From: Natrinema hispanicum | Lineage (GTDB): Archaea; Halobacteriota; Halobacteria; Halobacteriales; Natrialbaceae | Reading direction: 5' to 3' | Length of the DNA stretch: 64,000 nt | Assembly: GCF_900111485.1 (NCBI RefSeq) | Contig: NZ_FOIC01000001.1 | Location: 124,001 to 188,000 of the forward strand | Shown: piece after piece, positions 9,008-18,500 of the stretch | Layout of the letters: the number at the start of each line of letters is the position of its first letter | Position numbering within the stretch: the first letter of the stretch is position 1 | Position numbers and translations under genes: made by a program | Notes under the pieces: model-generated | The model's input: the letters and a program-made list of their open reading frames with translations, nothing else | Database searches by the model: none | Told to the model about the DNA's origin: nothing

Positions 9008-9682
9008 ATGGCGACGGAATCACAGGAATTCTACGGCCGCTGGGCGCGACTCTACGATCTGATCGCACGGCGCACGCCTGGGATCGCACAGCTCCGCCGG
9101 CGAGCGGCCGCCGCCTGCCGGCTCGAGTTCGGTGATACTGTCGTCGAAATGGGCTGTGGAACAGGAGCGAATCTTCCCTTCCTTCGCGAGCGGGTCGGTC
9201 CCGAGGGGACCGTGATCGGGATCGATTTCACCCGGCCCGTCCTCGAGCGGGCACGAGCAGCGACTGCGGACTATGACAACGTCTACGTCTTACAGGGTGA
9301 TGCGACGCAACCACCGCTCGCGGCCGACACGCCGGACGAGATCGACGCCGTCCTCGCGACGTTCGTCGTGGGGATGCTCGCAGCGCCAGCCGGTGCGGTC
9401 GACGACTGGTGTGACCTCGTTGGTCCCGACGGGACCGTCGTGCTCGCCAATGCTGCCCCGAGCCGCGAGTGGTACGCCCCGCCGGTCAACGCCGTCTTTC
9501 GAGCGATTGTCGTTCTCTCAACGCCGCCGACGACGCAGCTTCGCTACGAGGACGATCCGGCTCGCCGCCTCGAGCAAAAGATCGACGCTGCACATACCCG
9601 GCTCCGCGAGCGTGCGGTCGCCGTCGCGGACGAAACACACGTCTTCGGCGTCGTCCGCCTGACCGGCGGCCTGCTCGGGTGA
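9008..9682 (+). CDS. class I SAM-dependent methyltransferase
   Basis: A 224-residue protein with a clear SAM-binding core: motif I VVEMGCGTGANLPFL near residues 43-57, the acidic end of strand 2 (GIDFT) and a later strand TVVLANA. The N-terminus (FYGRWARLYDLIARRTPG) is typical of UbiE/phospholipid methyltransferase-like members, so a small lipid or quinone acceptor is possible, but the substrate cannot be stated. It starts 9 bp after the ThiR gene on the same strand and converges with the thioesterase gene. Confidence 0.85.
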   Translation: MATESQEFYGRWARLYDLIARRTPGIAQLRRRAAAACRLEFGDTVVEMGCGTGANLPFLRERVGPEGTVIGIDFTRPVLERARAATADYDNVYVLQGDATQPPLAADTPDEIDAVLATFVVGMLAAPAGAVDDWCDLVGPDGTVVLANAAPSREWYAPPVNAVFRAIVVLSTPPTTQLRYEDDPARRLEQKIDAAHTRLRERAVAVADETHVFGVVRLTGGLLG

Positions 9683-9696
9683 CCGTCCTGAGATCG

Positions 9697-10107
9697 TCAC
9701 CCTGACGGATCGACGTTTTCGAACGGCTCCATTCGCGCTCGAACCTCGTCAGGAAGCGGCGACGGTCGTCCCGTGTCGGGATCGATGTGGACCATCGTCG
9801 TGTCGGCGGTCGCGGCGACCGTCCCATCGACACGGATCTCGTATTCCATGGTGCAACTGGATTCGCCGAGGTTGGCTATCCAGAGTGCGACTGTCGGATC
9901 ATCACCCTTCGTGATCGGGTGCTTAAACTCGATCTCGAGGGTCGCGACGACGAACGAGATGTCTGCCGCTGCAACCTCGAGGACGTCCTCGAGATAGTCG
10001 ACGCGGGCGGTCTCGAGGTAGCTCGCGTAGACGGCGTTGTTGACGTGGCCCTGCGGGTCGAGGTCGCGATACTGGACCGGAATGCTGACGGTAAACTCCT
10101 TGCTCAT
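9697..10107 (-). CDS. acyl-CoA thioesterase, hotdog fold
   Basis: A 136-residue protein; start at the ATG at 10107, because the upstream part of the frame is Cys/Arg-rich and unlike protein. Residues 10-25 carry the 4-hydroxybenzoyl-CoA thioesterase signature (VQYRDLDPQGHVNNAVYASY) with the catalytic Asp and the HVNN motif, followed by the long central helix of the hotdog fold. It hydrolyses acyl-CoA thioesters in the cytoplasm; the physiological acyl group is unknown. Length is normal for the family. Confidence 0.9.
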   Translation of the reverse strand: MSKEFTVSIPVQYRDLDPQGHVNNAVYASYLETARVDYLEDVLEVAAADISFVVATLEIEFKHPITKGDDPTVALWIANLGESSCTMEYEIRVDGTVAATADTTMVHIDPDTGRPSPLPDEVRARMEPFENVDPSG

Positions 10108-10194
10108 TGTACACGTTCGAACGCAACTGCGACGAAAATACGCACCGGTCCCGGAAACGCCTCCGAGACACCCCATACGGATTCCTGTCAGTCA

Positions 10195-10236
10195 GTTCCG
10201 GTGCACCCGCGACCCGCATTGTGGGTGCACCGGAAC
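10195..10236. repeat. perfect 14-bp inverted repeat, dispersed family copy A
   Basis: GTTCCGGTGCACCC at 10195-10208 is the exact reverse complement of 10223-10236, with a 14-nt loop. It sits 19 bp beyond the stop of the 10256-11020 gene, so it could act as a transcription terminator for that operon. The flanks (CCTGTCAGTCAGT before it, TGACAACAGC after it) are shared with copy B near 12.1 kb. Confidence 0.75.
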
Positions 10237-10255
10237 ATCGTGACAACAGCCCGTC

Positions 10256-11020
10256 TCACTCCGCGTACAGTCGTGCGTGCTCGCTACAGAAGGCTGGCTC
10301 GCGCAACTGAGCGTCGATCAGGTCCTCGTGGTAGTGGGCGTCGAACAGGCGACAGCCCTCACGGTCGCAAAACGCCTCGCCGGTCTCGAGGTAGTGGTAC
10401 GCCGCCAGAACGTACCCACACAGTGCGTCGGTCGTCCGCGGGTCGTCCTCAACCAGGAAGTCGCCCTCGACCTGATTCTCGAGGACTTCCCGTGGTGGCG
10501 TCTCGCCCGAGAGCAGCGCGTGGCGCTGTTTTTCCTTGTAGTACGCCTCGGGCTTTGCGGGGGCCTCGTAGAGTCCGGGCACCGACACCAGCCCCGGCTG
10601 GCCGAGGACGGTTACGCGCTTGTGCCAGCGGCCGTCGTGGTCGCCCCATGTGCCGATGGCCCGATCGAGCATCGGGACGTGCAGCGTCTCGAGGCCCCGT
10701 TCTGCGGCGGGGAGCGCGGCGTTGAACGCCCGCTGAATCTGGACACCGTCGTAGAGGACGCCGCCTTCGCGTTCGGGATGCTCGAGGGCGCGTTCCTCGT
10801 AGCGGATCGTCCCGAGCATCGTGTTGCCCGTTCCGCGGTCGTACGGCGAAGTGACGCGCGCCTCGGCGAATCGCTCCGCGAGGTCGTCGGTGCGATGGAC
10901 CTCGAGGAAGCGGTCGCGCACAGCTACGTCGGCGTCGATCCGCGCTCGCAGCCAGTCGGCGATTGCGTCGACATTGGCGACCGTCGTGGGGGCGCGATAG
11001 CAGATGACGTGTTCGACCAT
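10256..11020 (-). CDS. conserved haloarchaeal protein of unknown function, Cys/His-rich C-terminus
   Basis: A 254-residue protein starting at the ATG at 11020; the longer frame to 11269 lies inside the thi4 gene on the same strand and is not coding. The C-terminal 45 residues contain CDREGC, then HYHEDL and CSEHARLY, an arrangement that could bind zinc. I do not recognise a catalytic motif; a metallopeptidase-like annotation may exist for relatives, but I cannot confirm it. It begins 17 bp after the thi4 stop, so the two genes are very likely cotranscribed, pointing to a thiamine-related or metal-related role. Confidence 0.65.
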   Translation of the reverse strand: MVEHVICYRAPTTVANVDAIADWLRARIDADVAVRDRFLEVHRTDDLAERFAEARVTSPYDRGTGNTMLGTIRYEERALEHPEREGGVLYDGVQIQRAFNAALPAAERGLETLHVPMLDRAIGTWGDHDGRWHKRVTVLGQPGLVSVPGLYEAPAKPEAYYKEKQRHALLSGETPPREVLENQVEGDFLVEDDPRTTDALCGYVLAAYHYLETGEAFCDREGCRLFDAHYHEDLIDAQLREPAFCSEHARLYAE

Positions 11021-11037
11021 CGGGTGGGAGGGTGTGG

Positions 11038-11967
11038 TTAGTCGTCGGCCGGTGCGGCGCGCGAGGTCAGTTCGACGGGGTCTGCGTCGACCTCGAGTTC
11101 GTCGAGGGCGACCTGGGCGGCGCGCTTGCCCGAGACGAGCATGGCACCGAAGGTCGGACCCATCCGCGGGAGGCCGTAGGTCGTCGCGGTCGCCATCCCG
11201 GTCGCGATGAGGCCGTCGTGGACGAGCCCGGTGTGTTCGACGACGGCGTCCTCGCTTTTGCCGACCCACATCGAGTCGTGGCCGGGCGAGTCGTGGCCGG
11301 GCGCGCCGTAGGTGTCGTCTTCGGTCTGGTCCATCACTTGACCGCGGTCGCGGGCGTCCTGAATACCGGGTGCATCGAGGACGCCTCGCTCGTCGAGTTT
11401 CGTGACGGCCATCGCGTCGTGGCCGGTCGCGTCGATAACTAAGTCGGCCTCGACGGCGATCGGGTCGACACAGGTGATCTCGCGGGGCAGCGCGTGGACC
11501 GGCGTCCAGTTCATGACGATCCCCGAGACCTTGTGGTCCTCGCGGATGACGATGTCCGTGAACTCGGTCATGTTCTGCATCTTCGCGCCCGCGTCACAGG
11601 CGGCCTTGATGAGCCCGGAACAGGCTTCGGGGCCGTTGGCGACGTAGAGTCCCTCGCTGTCTTGGGCCTGTTTGTAATCCACCTCGAGGTCCTCGAGGAT
11701 CTGCTGGGCGGGGCCTCGGACGGTGACTTTGTTCATCAGGAAGCCGCCGAGCCAGAAGCCGCCGCCGAGATAGTTGTTCTTCTCGACGACCATCGTCTGG
11801 ACACCGCGCTCGGAGAGTTCCTTCGCGGCGGTCAGCCCGGAGGGGCCGCCGCCGACGATGATGACGTCCGAGTCCGAGAAGTCCATGAACTCCTCGGTCC
11901 ATTCCTGTCCGATCGCACGCGTTACGTCTGCTTCACCAACCTGACTGAACTGCTCGAATTCGCTCAT
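11038..11967 (-). CDS. thi4: thiazole synthase Thi4 (cysteine, suicide-type)
   Basis: This 309-residue enzyme makes the adenylated thiazole precursor of thiamine from NAD and glycine. A dinucleotide-binding GGGPSGL motif is at residues 39-45 and the family motif [10 protein letters not shown] at 66-75. The sequence REITCVDP places a Cys at residue 166. In yeast-type and Haloferax Thi4 an equivalent Cys donates its sulfur in a single turnover, while methanogen enzymes have His there and use free sulfide. The conserved C-terminus [20 protein letters not shown] is intact. It is first in a two-gene operon and has a palindrome over its expected transcription start. Confidence 0.95.
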   Translation of the reverse strand: MSEFEQFSQVGEADVTRAIGQEWTEEFMDFSDSDVIIVGGGPSGLTAAKELSERGVQTMVVEKNNYLGGGFWLGGFLMNKVTVRGPAQQILEDLEVDYKQAQDSEGLYVANGPEACSGLIKAACDAGAKMQNMTEFTDIVIREDHKVSGIVMNWTPVHALPREITCVDPIAVEADLVIDATGHDAMAVTKLDERGVLDAPGIQDARDRGQVMDQTEDDTYGAPGHDSPGHDSMWVGKSEDAVVEHTGLVHDGLIATGMATATTYGLPRMGPTFGAMLVSGKRAAQVALDELEVDADPVELTSRAAPADD

Positions 11968-11970
11968 ACA

Positions 11971-11990
11971 ACTAGGTGGTATGATCTAGT
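11971..11990. promoter_or_regulatory. candidate operator of thi4
   Basis: ACTAG at 11971-11975 is mirrored by CTAGT at 11986-11990, with a 10-bp spacer, immediately upstream of the thi4 ATG. An AT-rich TATA-like element (TTTTATTA on the minus strand, 12000-11993) lies just upstream. A repressor bound here would cover the start site. ThiR is the obvious candidate by context; binding is not shown. Confidence 0.5.
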
Positions 11991-12115
11991 GGTAATAAAA
12001 CTGTCGTAGCGATTGCTTGAAAGACGATTTAGTGAGAGAATCACTCACAAAAGAGTTGTCGCCGCTTGATTTTAGCTGATCGACTGCGTGAGACGGACTC
12101 CTGTCAGTCAGTACC

Positions 12116-12148
12116 GGTGCACCCGCGACCGTCCTGTGGGTGCACCGA
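12116..12148. repeat. 10-bp inverted repeat, dispersed family copy B
   Basis: CGGTGCACCC at 12116-12125 pairs with GGGTGCACCG at 12139-12148 around a 13-nt loop. It is preceded by CCTGTCAGTCAGT, as in copy A, and followed by GGGACAGCAGACCGTATG. It lies 34 bp past the stop of the DUF2892 gene, again in a terminator-like position for a minus-strand gene. Confidence 0.7.
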
Positions 12149-12181
12149 GAAACTGGGACAGCAGACCGTATGCGTCGACGG

Positions 12182-12448
12182 TTAGCTCGGCCGGTCGGTG
12201 GACACCTCGTCCATCCGGTCGGTCTCCGCTTCTTCACCGCGGTAGGTGTCGAGTCCAACCAGCCGGTTGAGCACGCATTTCTGAAGGACGCCGGTGGCGA
12301 AAAACACGACACCGAAGACGACCAGCAGGACCGGCAGCACGGTACCGATCGAAACGACACCGACCAGCGCGGCCACACCGATGATCGCTAGAAGTGCGCC
12401 GCCGGCGAGCCGCCAGGTACGATCGAATCCGCCTACGTTTTTCTCCAT
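12182..12448 (-). CDS. DUF2892 (YgaP-like) inner membrane protein
   Basis: An 88-residue protein. The start MEKNVGGFDRTWRLAGGALL and two membrane helices (about residues 13-33 and 37-57) are diagnostic for DUF2892, the membrane part of YgaP-type proteins. A conserved Cys follows the second helix (QKCVLNRLVG). Related proteins are linked with sulfur transfer or membrane anchoring, but no function is established for the stand-alone form. The C-terminal 20 residues are acidic and disordered. Confidence 0.82.
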   Translation of the reverse strand: MEKNVGGFDRTWRLAGGALLAIIGVAALVGVVSIGTVLPVLLVVFGVVFFATGVLQKCVLNRLVGLDTYRGEEAETDRMDEVSTDRPS

Positions 12449-12727
12449 GAGTATGTCTCTCCGCGTTTACACGCGGTAGGACGTAGGCATCGAGCAGAAA
12501 TAAGGTAGTCGGTACCACACCACAGTGAGTCGGAGACGGTCGGACTGAGGCGACATCATGTGGTGCTCCACGTACGCGCCCACGCGACGCGTAGCGCACG
12601 CACACCCGCGCTGTCGTCCGGTTTTGGCGAAAGCGTTATGAGACGCTCAATCGTACCGAGCGACGATGACCGATACTCGTCCGCGACGACGGCGACCGGA
12701 CGCTCGAGGACTCGGAGGTGGTCTGCG

Positions 12728-15256
12728 GTGGAACTGATAATCACCGAGAAGGACAACGCAGCCCGCCGGATCGCCGACATCCTGAGCGGCGGCACCTACG
12801 ACTCGAGTCGCGAGAACGGGGTCAACGTCTACGAGTGGGGCGGCAAGCGCTGCGTAGGGCTGTCGGGCCACGTCGTCGGCGTGGACTTCCCGCCGGAGTA
12901 CTCCGACTGGCGAGACGTCGAGCCCGTCGAGTTGATCGACGCGAGCGTCGAGAAGACGCCGACGAAAGAGAACATCGTGGCGACATTGCGGCTGCTGGCC
13001 CGCCGAGCTGAACGCGTGACGATCGCGACGGACTACGACCGCGAAGGGGAACTGATCGGCAAGGAGGCCTACGATATCGTCCGTAACGTCGACGAAGACG
13101 TCCCCATTCGCCGGGTGCGGTTCTCCTCGATCACGGAAAACGAGGTCCAGCAGGCGTTCGACGAGCCTGACGATCTCGACTTCGATCTCGCGGCAGCTGG
13201 CGAGGCCCGACAGATCATCGACCTGATCTGGGGGGCCGCGCTTACGCGCTTTCTCTCGCTGTCTGCCGGGCAACTCGGCGAGGACTTCATTTCGGTCGGC
13301 CGGGTGCAGTCGCCAACGCTGAAGCTGATCGTCGACCGCGAGCGCGAGATCGAGGCGTTCGATCCCGAGGACTACTGGGAGCTCTTCGCCGACCTCCAAA
13401 AAGACGAGACGAGCTTCGAAGCCCAGTACTTCTACCGCGACGAGGACGACAACGAGGCTGAACGCGTCTGGGAAGAAGCCGTCGCCGACGAGGTCTACGA
13501 AACGTTTTCCGAGCGCGACGCCGTGACAGTGGTCGACGTCAACCGGCGGACCCGCACCGACACGCCGCCGACGCCGTTCAACACGACCCAGTTCATCCGC
13601 GCGGCCAGTTCACTTGGCTACTCGGCCAAACGGGCGATGTCGATCGCCGAGGACCTCTACACCGCCGGCTACATCACCTATCCGCGGACCGACAACACCG
13701 TCTATCCCGACGATCTCGATCCCGAGGAACTCCTCGATGACTTCGTCGGCCACACCACGTTAGGTGAGTCGGCCGAATCGCTGCTCGAGGCCGACGAGAT
13801 CACCCCCACGGAGGGTGACGAGGAGACGACCGACCACCCGCCGATCCATCCGACTGGCGAGATCCCTGCCCGTGGCGACATCTCCGACGACGAGTGGGAG
13901 ATCTTCGAACTCGTCGTCCGCCGGTTCTTTGCGACCGTTGCCGAGGCCGCGGTCTGGGAACACCTCAAGGTCGTCGCCGAGGTCGACGACTACCGGCTCA
14001 AAGCAAACGGCAAGCGTCTGGTCGAGCCCGGCTACCACGACGTCTACCCCTACTTCAGCACGAGCGAGAACTACGTCCCCGACGTCGACGAGGGCGAGGA
14101 ACTGGCGCTTTCGGACGTCGAGCTCGAGGCCAAAGAGACCCAGCCGCCGCGTCGATACGGCCAGTCGCGGCTCATCGAGACCATGGAGGAGCTGGGGATC
14201 GGGACGAAATCGACCCGCCACGACATCCTCGAAAAACTGTACGACCGTGGCTACGTCGAGAGCGATCCGCCACGACCGACGCGCCTCGCGATGGCCGTCG
14301 TCGAGGCTGCCGAAGACTACGCCGACCGCGTCGTCAGCGAGGAGATGACCGCCCAACTCGAGGCCGACATGGACGCCATCGCAAGCGGTGAGGCGACCCT
14401 CGATGACGTCACCGACGAGTCGCGGGAGATGCTCGAGGAGATCTTCGCCAACCTCGCGGAGTCGCGTGACGAGATCGGCGACCAGCTTCGCAAGTCGCTG
14501 AAAGACGACAAGCGACTGGGGCCGTGTCCCGAGTGTGGCGAGGATCTGCTCGTGCGCCGGAGCCGCCACGGGTCGTATTTTGTTGGCTGTGACGGCTACC
14601 CCGACTGTGAGTTTACGCTGCCGCTGCCCTCGACGGGCAAGCCGCTGATCATGGAGGAGACCTGTGACGAACACGACCTCCACCACGTCAAGATGCTCGC
14701 AGGCCGGCAGACGTTCGTCCACGGCTGCCCGCTCTGTAAGGCCGAGGATGCCGGCGAGGGCCCGATCATCGGTGACTGTCCCGAATGTGGTGAGGGCAGC
14801 GCGACGACGGAGTCGTCGCGAGACGAAGGCGGTGAAACCGCCGAAGAAGGCGGCGAACTGGCGATCAAAACGCTCCAGAGCGGCTCGCGACTCGTCGGTT
14901 GTACGCGCTATCCCGACTGTGAATACTCGCTGCCGCTGCCCCGCCGCGGCGAGATCGAAGTCACCGACGAGTACTGCGACGAACACGATCTGCCCGAACT
15001 CGTCGTCCATAGCGGCGACGAACCCTGGGAACTGGGCTGTCCGATCTGTAACTATCAGGAGTTCCAGGCTCGCGAGAGCGAATCTGGTTCCGACCTCGAG
15101 TCGCTCGACGGCATCGGTGCCAAAACCGTCGAAAAACTCGCTGACGCGGGGATCGAGGATCTCGAAGATCTGACCGCGGCCGACCCCGACGCGGTCGCCG
15201 AGGACGTCGACGGCGTCAGCGCCGATCGCGTCCGAAGCTGGCAGGCGAAAGCCTAG
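12728..15256 (+). CDS. topA: DNA topoisomerase I (type IA)
   Basis: An 842-residue enzyme that relaxes negative supercoils. I chose the GTG at 12728 because it gives the family start MELIITEKDNAARRIADIL, the first strand of the Toprim domain; upstream codons look non-coding. The Toprim acidic motif DYDREGEL follows near residue 100. The catalytic tyrosine lies in GYITYPRTDN near residue 317. The C-terminus has several CPxCG/CxxC zinc ribbons and ends with a helix-hairpin-helix module (LDGIGAKTVEKLADAGIEDL). The gene appears monocistronic. Confidence 0.95.
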   Translation: MELIITEKDNAARRIADILSGGTYDSSRENGVNVYEWGGKRCVGLSGHVVGVDFPPEYSDWRDVEPVELIDASVEKTPTKENIVATLRLLARRAERVTIATDYDREGELIGKEAYDIVRNVDEDVPIRRVRFSSITENEVQQAFDEPDDLDFDLAAAGEARQIIDLIWGAALTRFLSLSAGQLGEDFISVGRVQSPTLKLIVDREREIEAFDPEDYWELFADLQKDETSFEAQYFYRDEDDNEAERVWEEAVADEVYETFSERDAVTVVDVNRRTRTDTPPTPFNTTQFIRAASSLGYSAKRAMSIAEDLYTAGYITYPRTDNTVYPDDLDPEELLDDFVGHTTLGESAESLLEADEITPTEGDEETTDHPPIHPTGEIPARGDISDDEWEIFELVVRRFFATVAEAAVWEHLKVVAEVDDYRLKANGKRLVEPGYHDVYPYFSTSENYVPDVDEGEELALSDVELEAKETQPPRRYGQSRLIETMEELGIGTKSTRHDILEKLYDRGYVESDPPRPTRLAMAVVEAAEDYADRVVSEEMTAQLEADMDAIASGEATLDDVTDESREMLEEIFANLAESRDEIGDQLRKSLKDDKRLGPCPECGEDLLVRRSRHGSYFVGCDGYPDCEFTLPLPSTGKPLIMEETCDEHDLHHVKMLAGRQTFVHGCPLCKAEDAGEGPIIGDCPECGEGSATTESSRDEGGETAEEGGELAIKTLQSGSRLVGCTRYPDCEYSLPLPRRGEIEVTDEYCDEHDLPELVVHSGDEPWELGCPICNYQEFQARESESGSDLESLDGIGAKTVEKLADAGIEDLEDLTAADPDAVAEDVDGVSADRVRSWQAKA

Positions 15257-15536
15257 CAGAGTCCGTTTCTGCGAGAACGCTGGTCGCTACGAAGACGGTG
15301 TGTTCCCCTGCCTTCTCTGATGGAGTCACCAGCGGTGGCTCGTTTGTGTGGTCCGTACGAGACTGTCACGACTTACTGATGAACTGTCGAGACAGTCACT
15401 ACTGACTGACGAGATGGGACAGCCGACCGTCGTGTCGATCTGACTGTGCCGGGCGTACCATTAACTGCGTGTGTGTATACGTATCGTTCTCGACCAGATC
15501 GCGCCGCTCGCGATCGCACGTGTCACGAGACGGACT

Positions 15537-18500
15537 ATGTCACGCCACAATGAGATCACGACCGAAGAGGGGCTCGAAGTCACCCTCGGTATCGACGAAC
15601 TCGAGACGTTTCTAACGGCAGACGACCCCGACGTGCGGGAGTACGCAGCCCGCACGCTGGCCGAGGAGGCGGCCGATCGGCCGGCGGACGTGCGATCCGC
15701 GGTGGCATCGTTGACCGAGTGTCTCGAAGACGAGCCTGCGATCAGATCTCACGCAGCCACGGCGCTGTCAGCCGTCGCGTCGGTCTACCCGCAATCGACG
15801 CAGGATAGCGTACCGGTGTTGCTCGAGCAACTCGATGGACCGACTGCGATTCGGGCGGATGTCGCCGACGCGCTCGCCTCGATCGCAGTCGACGATCCGA
15901 CCGTCGTTGCTGACTCGGTGACGACTCTCGCGGCTGCCGTCACAGACGACGAACGACACGTCCGGACTCGAGTGACAGCTGCTCTCGCTGCGATCGCCGA
16001 GGCCGATCCCGAAGCCGTCATCCCGGCGACCGACGAGATCATGGCGGCGATCGACGACGACGCCGTCCCGGTTCGGGAAAACGCCGCCGTAATTCTCGCG
16101 GCCATCGCCGAGCACGATCCAGACACCGTCCTCGAGGCCCGTGACCTGCTCGTCGACCGGCTCGCGGACGAACCGGCCGTCCGCAAGCATGCAACGCGGG
16201 CGCTGCATGCGATTGCGACCGATCGGCCGGCGGCAGTTGCGTCGTCGGTTGACGCCCTCGTGATGGGGCTGACCGACGAGCGCGAATCCGTCCGCGTCGA
16301 TTCTGCGGCAGCGATCGCGGCCATCGCGGCGGAACGCCCCGAACCGGTCAGCGAGGGCGTCGACGCGCTGGCCGCGACCCTCGACGATGTGGCCGCCGTC
16401 CGAACGGCCACCGTCGGTGCGCTCCGAGACGTCGCCGAGGCCGATCCCGGTGCGGTCGTGTCGGCCGTCGACGCGCTCGTCGCCCGACTCACAGACCCGC
16501 TCGAGACCGTCCGAACTGACGCGGCTGCGACACTGGCGACGCTTGCCACCGAGCGGCCCGAAGCGGTTACTGCTGCCGTCGACCCTCTCGCCCGCCGGGT
16601 AGCCTGCGATGACCTGCCGGTTCGAGACCACGCCGTGACGGCCATCGCCGCCGTCGCCGACGCGGCTCCCGAGACCGTCGCTCCCGTCGTTGCCGACCTC
16701 ACCGATGCCCTCGCGGTCGACGACGAAGACGTCCGGCTCGCAGCCGTTCGCGCTATCGCCGCCGTCTCGACGACCGAACCGGCGTCTGCCCGGTGTGTCG
16801 TCCCCGAACTCGCCGCCCGCCTCGACGATCCACACGAGCCAGTTCGTCACCGGGCGACTGCGGCGGTCGGCGCGATCGCTCGCGACACCCCCGGCGACAG
16901 TGAGGTGTCGGAACTGATCGGGCAACTCGAGGACGGCGACGAGTGGGTCCGTGGCTACGCCGCTAGCAGGCTGGCAGAAATCGCGATGTCGCAGACGACC
17001 GCCCCCCATCCAGCGGTTCGATCGGTGTGTCGGCGACTCGGCCACGAGCACGCGAGGGTCCGGCTCGGGGCCGCTCGTGATCTGGTGACGATCGCCGCCG
17101 AGCGACCCCACGACGCTCACGTAGCCGTCGATGCACTCGGTGAGCGGCTGTCGGACGACGACGCGGACGTCCGTCACACCGCAGCACTGGCCCTCGAGCG
17201 AATCGCGGCGACGGATCCGGACGCAATCGGCCCGGCGCTGTCGGGACTGTTCGACGCGCTCGACGATACCGATCACAGCGTCCGCGAGACGGCTCGCCGG
17301 ACGCTTGCGGCGGTCGCCACCGAGCCGGCTGAGGACTGTCGGCCAACGGTCGCACTCGCTGTCGCGGAAACCGAGGCCGACGCGCAACCGCGTCGTGTCG
17401 CCGCCTGCGAGGCACTGTCCGTCCTCGGCCTCGAGACTGGGACCGAAACCGAAGCTGCCGTCGGTGCCGTCTGTGACCTGCTCGTCGAGCCGACGCCGGC
17501 CGTCCGCGCCGCAACGCTCGAGACGCTCGAGCTGTTCCTCGAAGCTGACGTCGAGACCGAGCCGACGCCGCTCGAGGCGCTGACGACGACCCTGTCGGCC
17601 GACGACGAACGCGGGGACGCCGTCGCGATGGCGCTCGCAGACGTCGCTCGGATGAACCCCGAAGTGATCGCCGCGGCGAGGACGCCGCTTTCCGAGCGAC
17701 TGCGGGAGACGGGCGGCCGCCAACGGCGCGGTCTCGAGCGTGCGCTGACGACGGCTGTCGCGGAGACCGACGGACAGCCCGTGACTGCGACGTTGTGCGA
17801 CGAACTCGACGCAGACGGCGTGGACCGACGATCGCTCGCCGGCGAGATCGCTCGACTGGCAGCCGCTGCCCCCGACGACGCGGCGGCAGCGCGTGATCGA
17901 CTCGTCGAGTTGCTTGAGGCCGAGGACGAAGCTGTCCGCGGATACGCAGCGCTCGCGCTTGGAATCATCACAGTAACGGGCCGGGACGACGGCGCTGCGC
18001 TGGGCGACGCGATCGACGAAACCGACGGTCGACTGCACGCAGCTGCCTCGCTCGTCAGCGGCGAGACGCCGACGCACACCGACGAGATCAACACGCAACT
18101 CTCCGGAATGGGGCGACGACTCGACGATGACCCGTGGGCCGCCGGGCTGGCTGTCCTCGCGTTGTCGGTCCTCGCCGACGAGTCAGCGAAGCTCCGTCCG
18201 ACGGGCATCTCGAAGATCGCGGCCGGGCTTGCCGTCGAAAGTCCGACCGTCCGCGTCACCGCCGGGCGAACGCTGGCGTCGATGGCCGACGACGATCCCG
18301 ACGATTTCGATGCGGTGACCGACGATCTACTCGCGGCGCTATCGGATGCCGACGCCGACGTTCGCGCGACGACTGGCGCGACACTGGCCGACATCGCCGA
18401 GCTTACGGCGGCGCTCGAGGAGAACACCAGCAGGATTGCGGCCGATCTGCGGCCACGGCTTGCCGACCCCGACGGGCGCGTTCGGACGCGCGTTCTCCGG

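Noticed and set aside
13760-15010. 416-codon frame antisense to topA
   Set aside because: Same reason: antisense shadow of a well-supported enzyme.
15768-18098. Long minus-strand open frame (776 codons) opposite the HEAT protein
   Set aside because: High-GC DNA creates long antisense frames; its translation is Arg-rich and has no domain, whereas the plus frame shows regular HEAT repeats.
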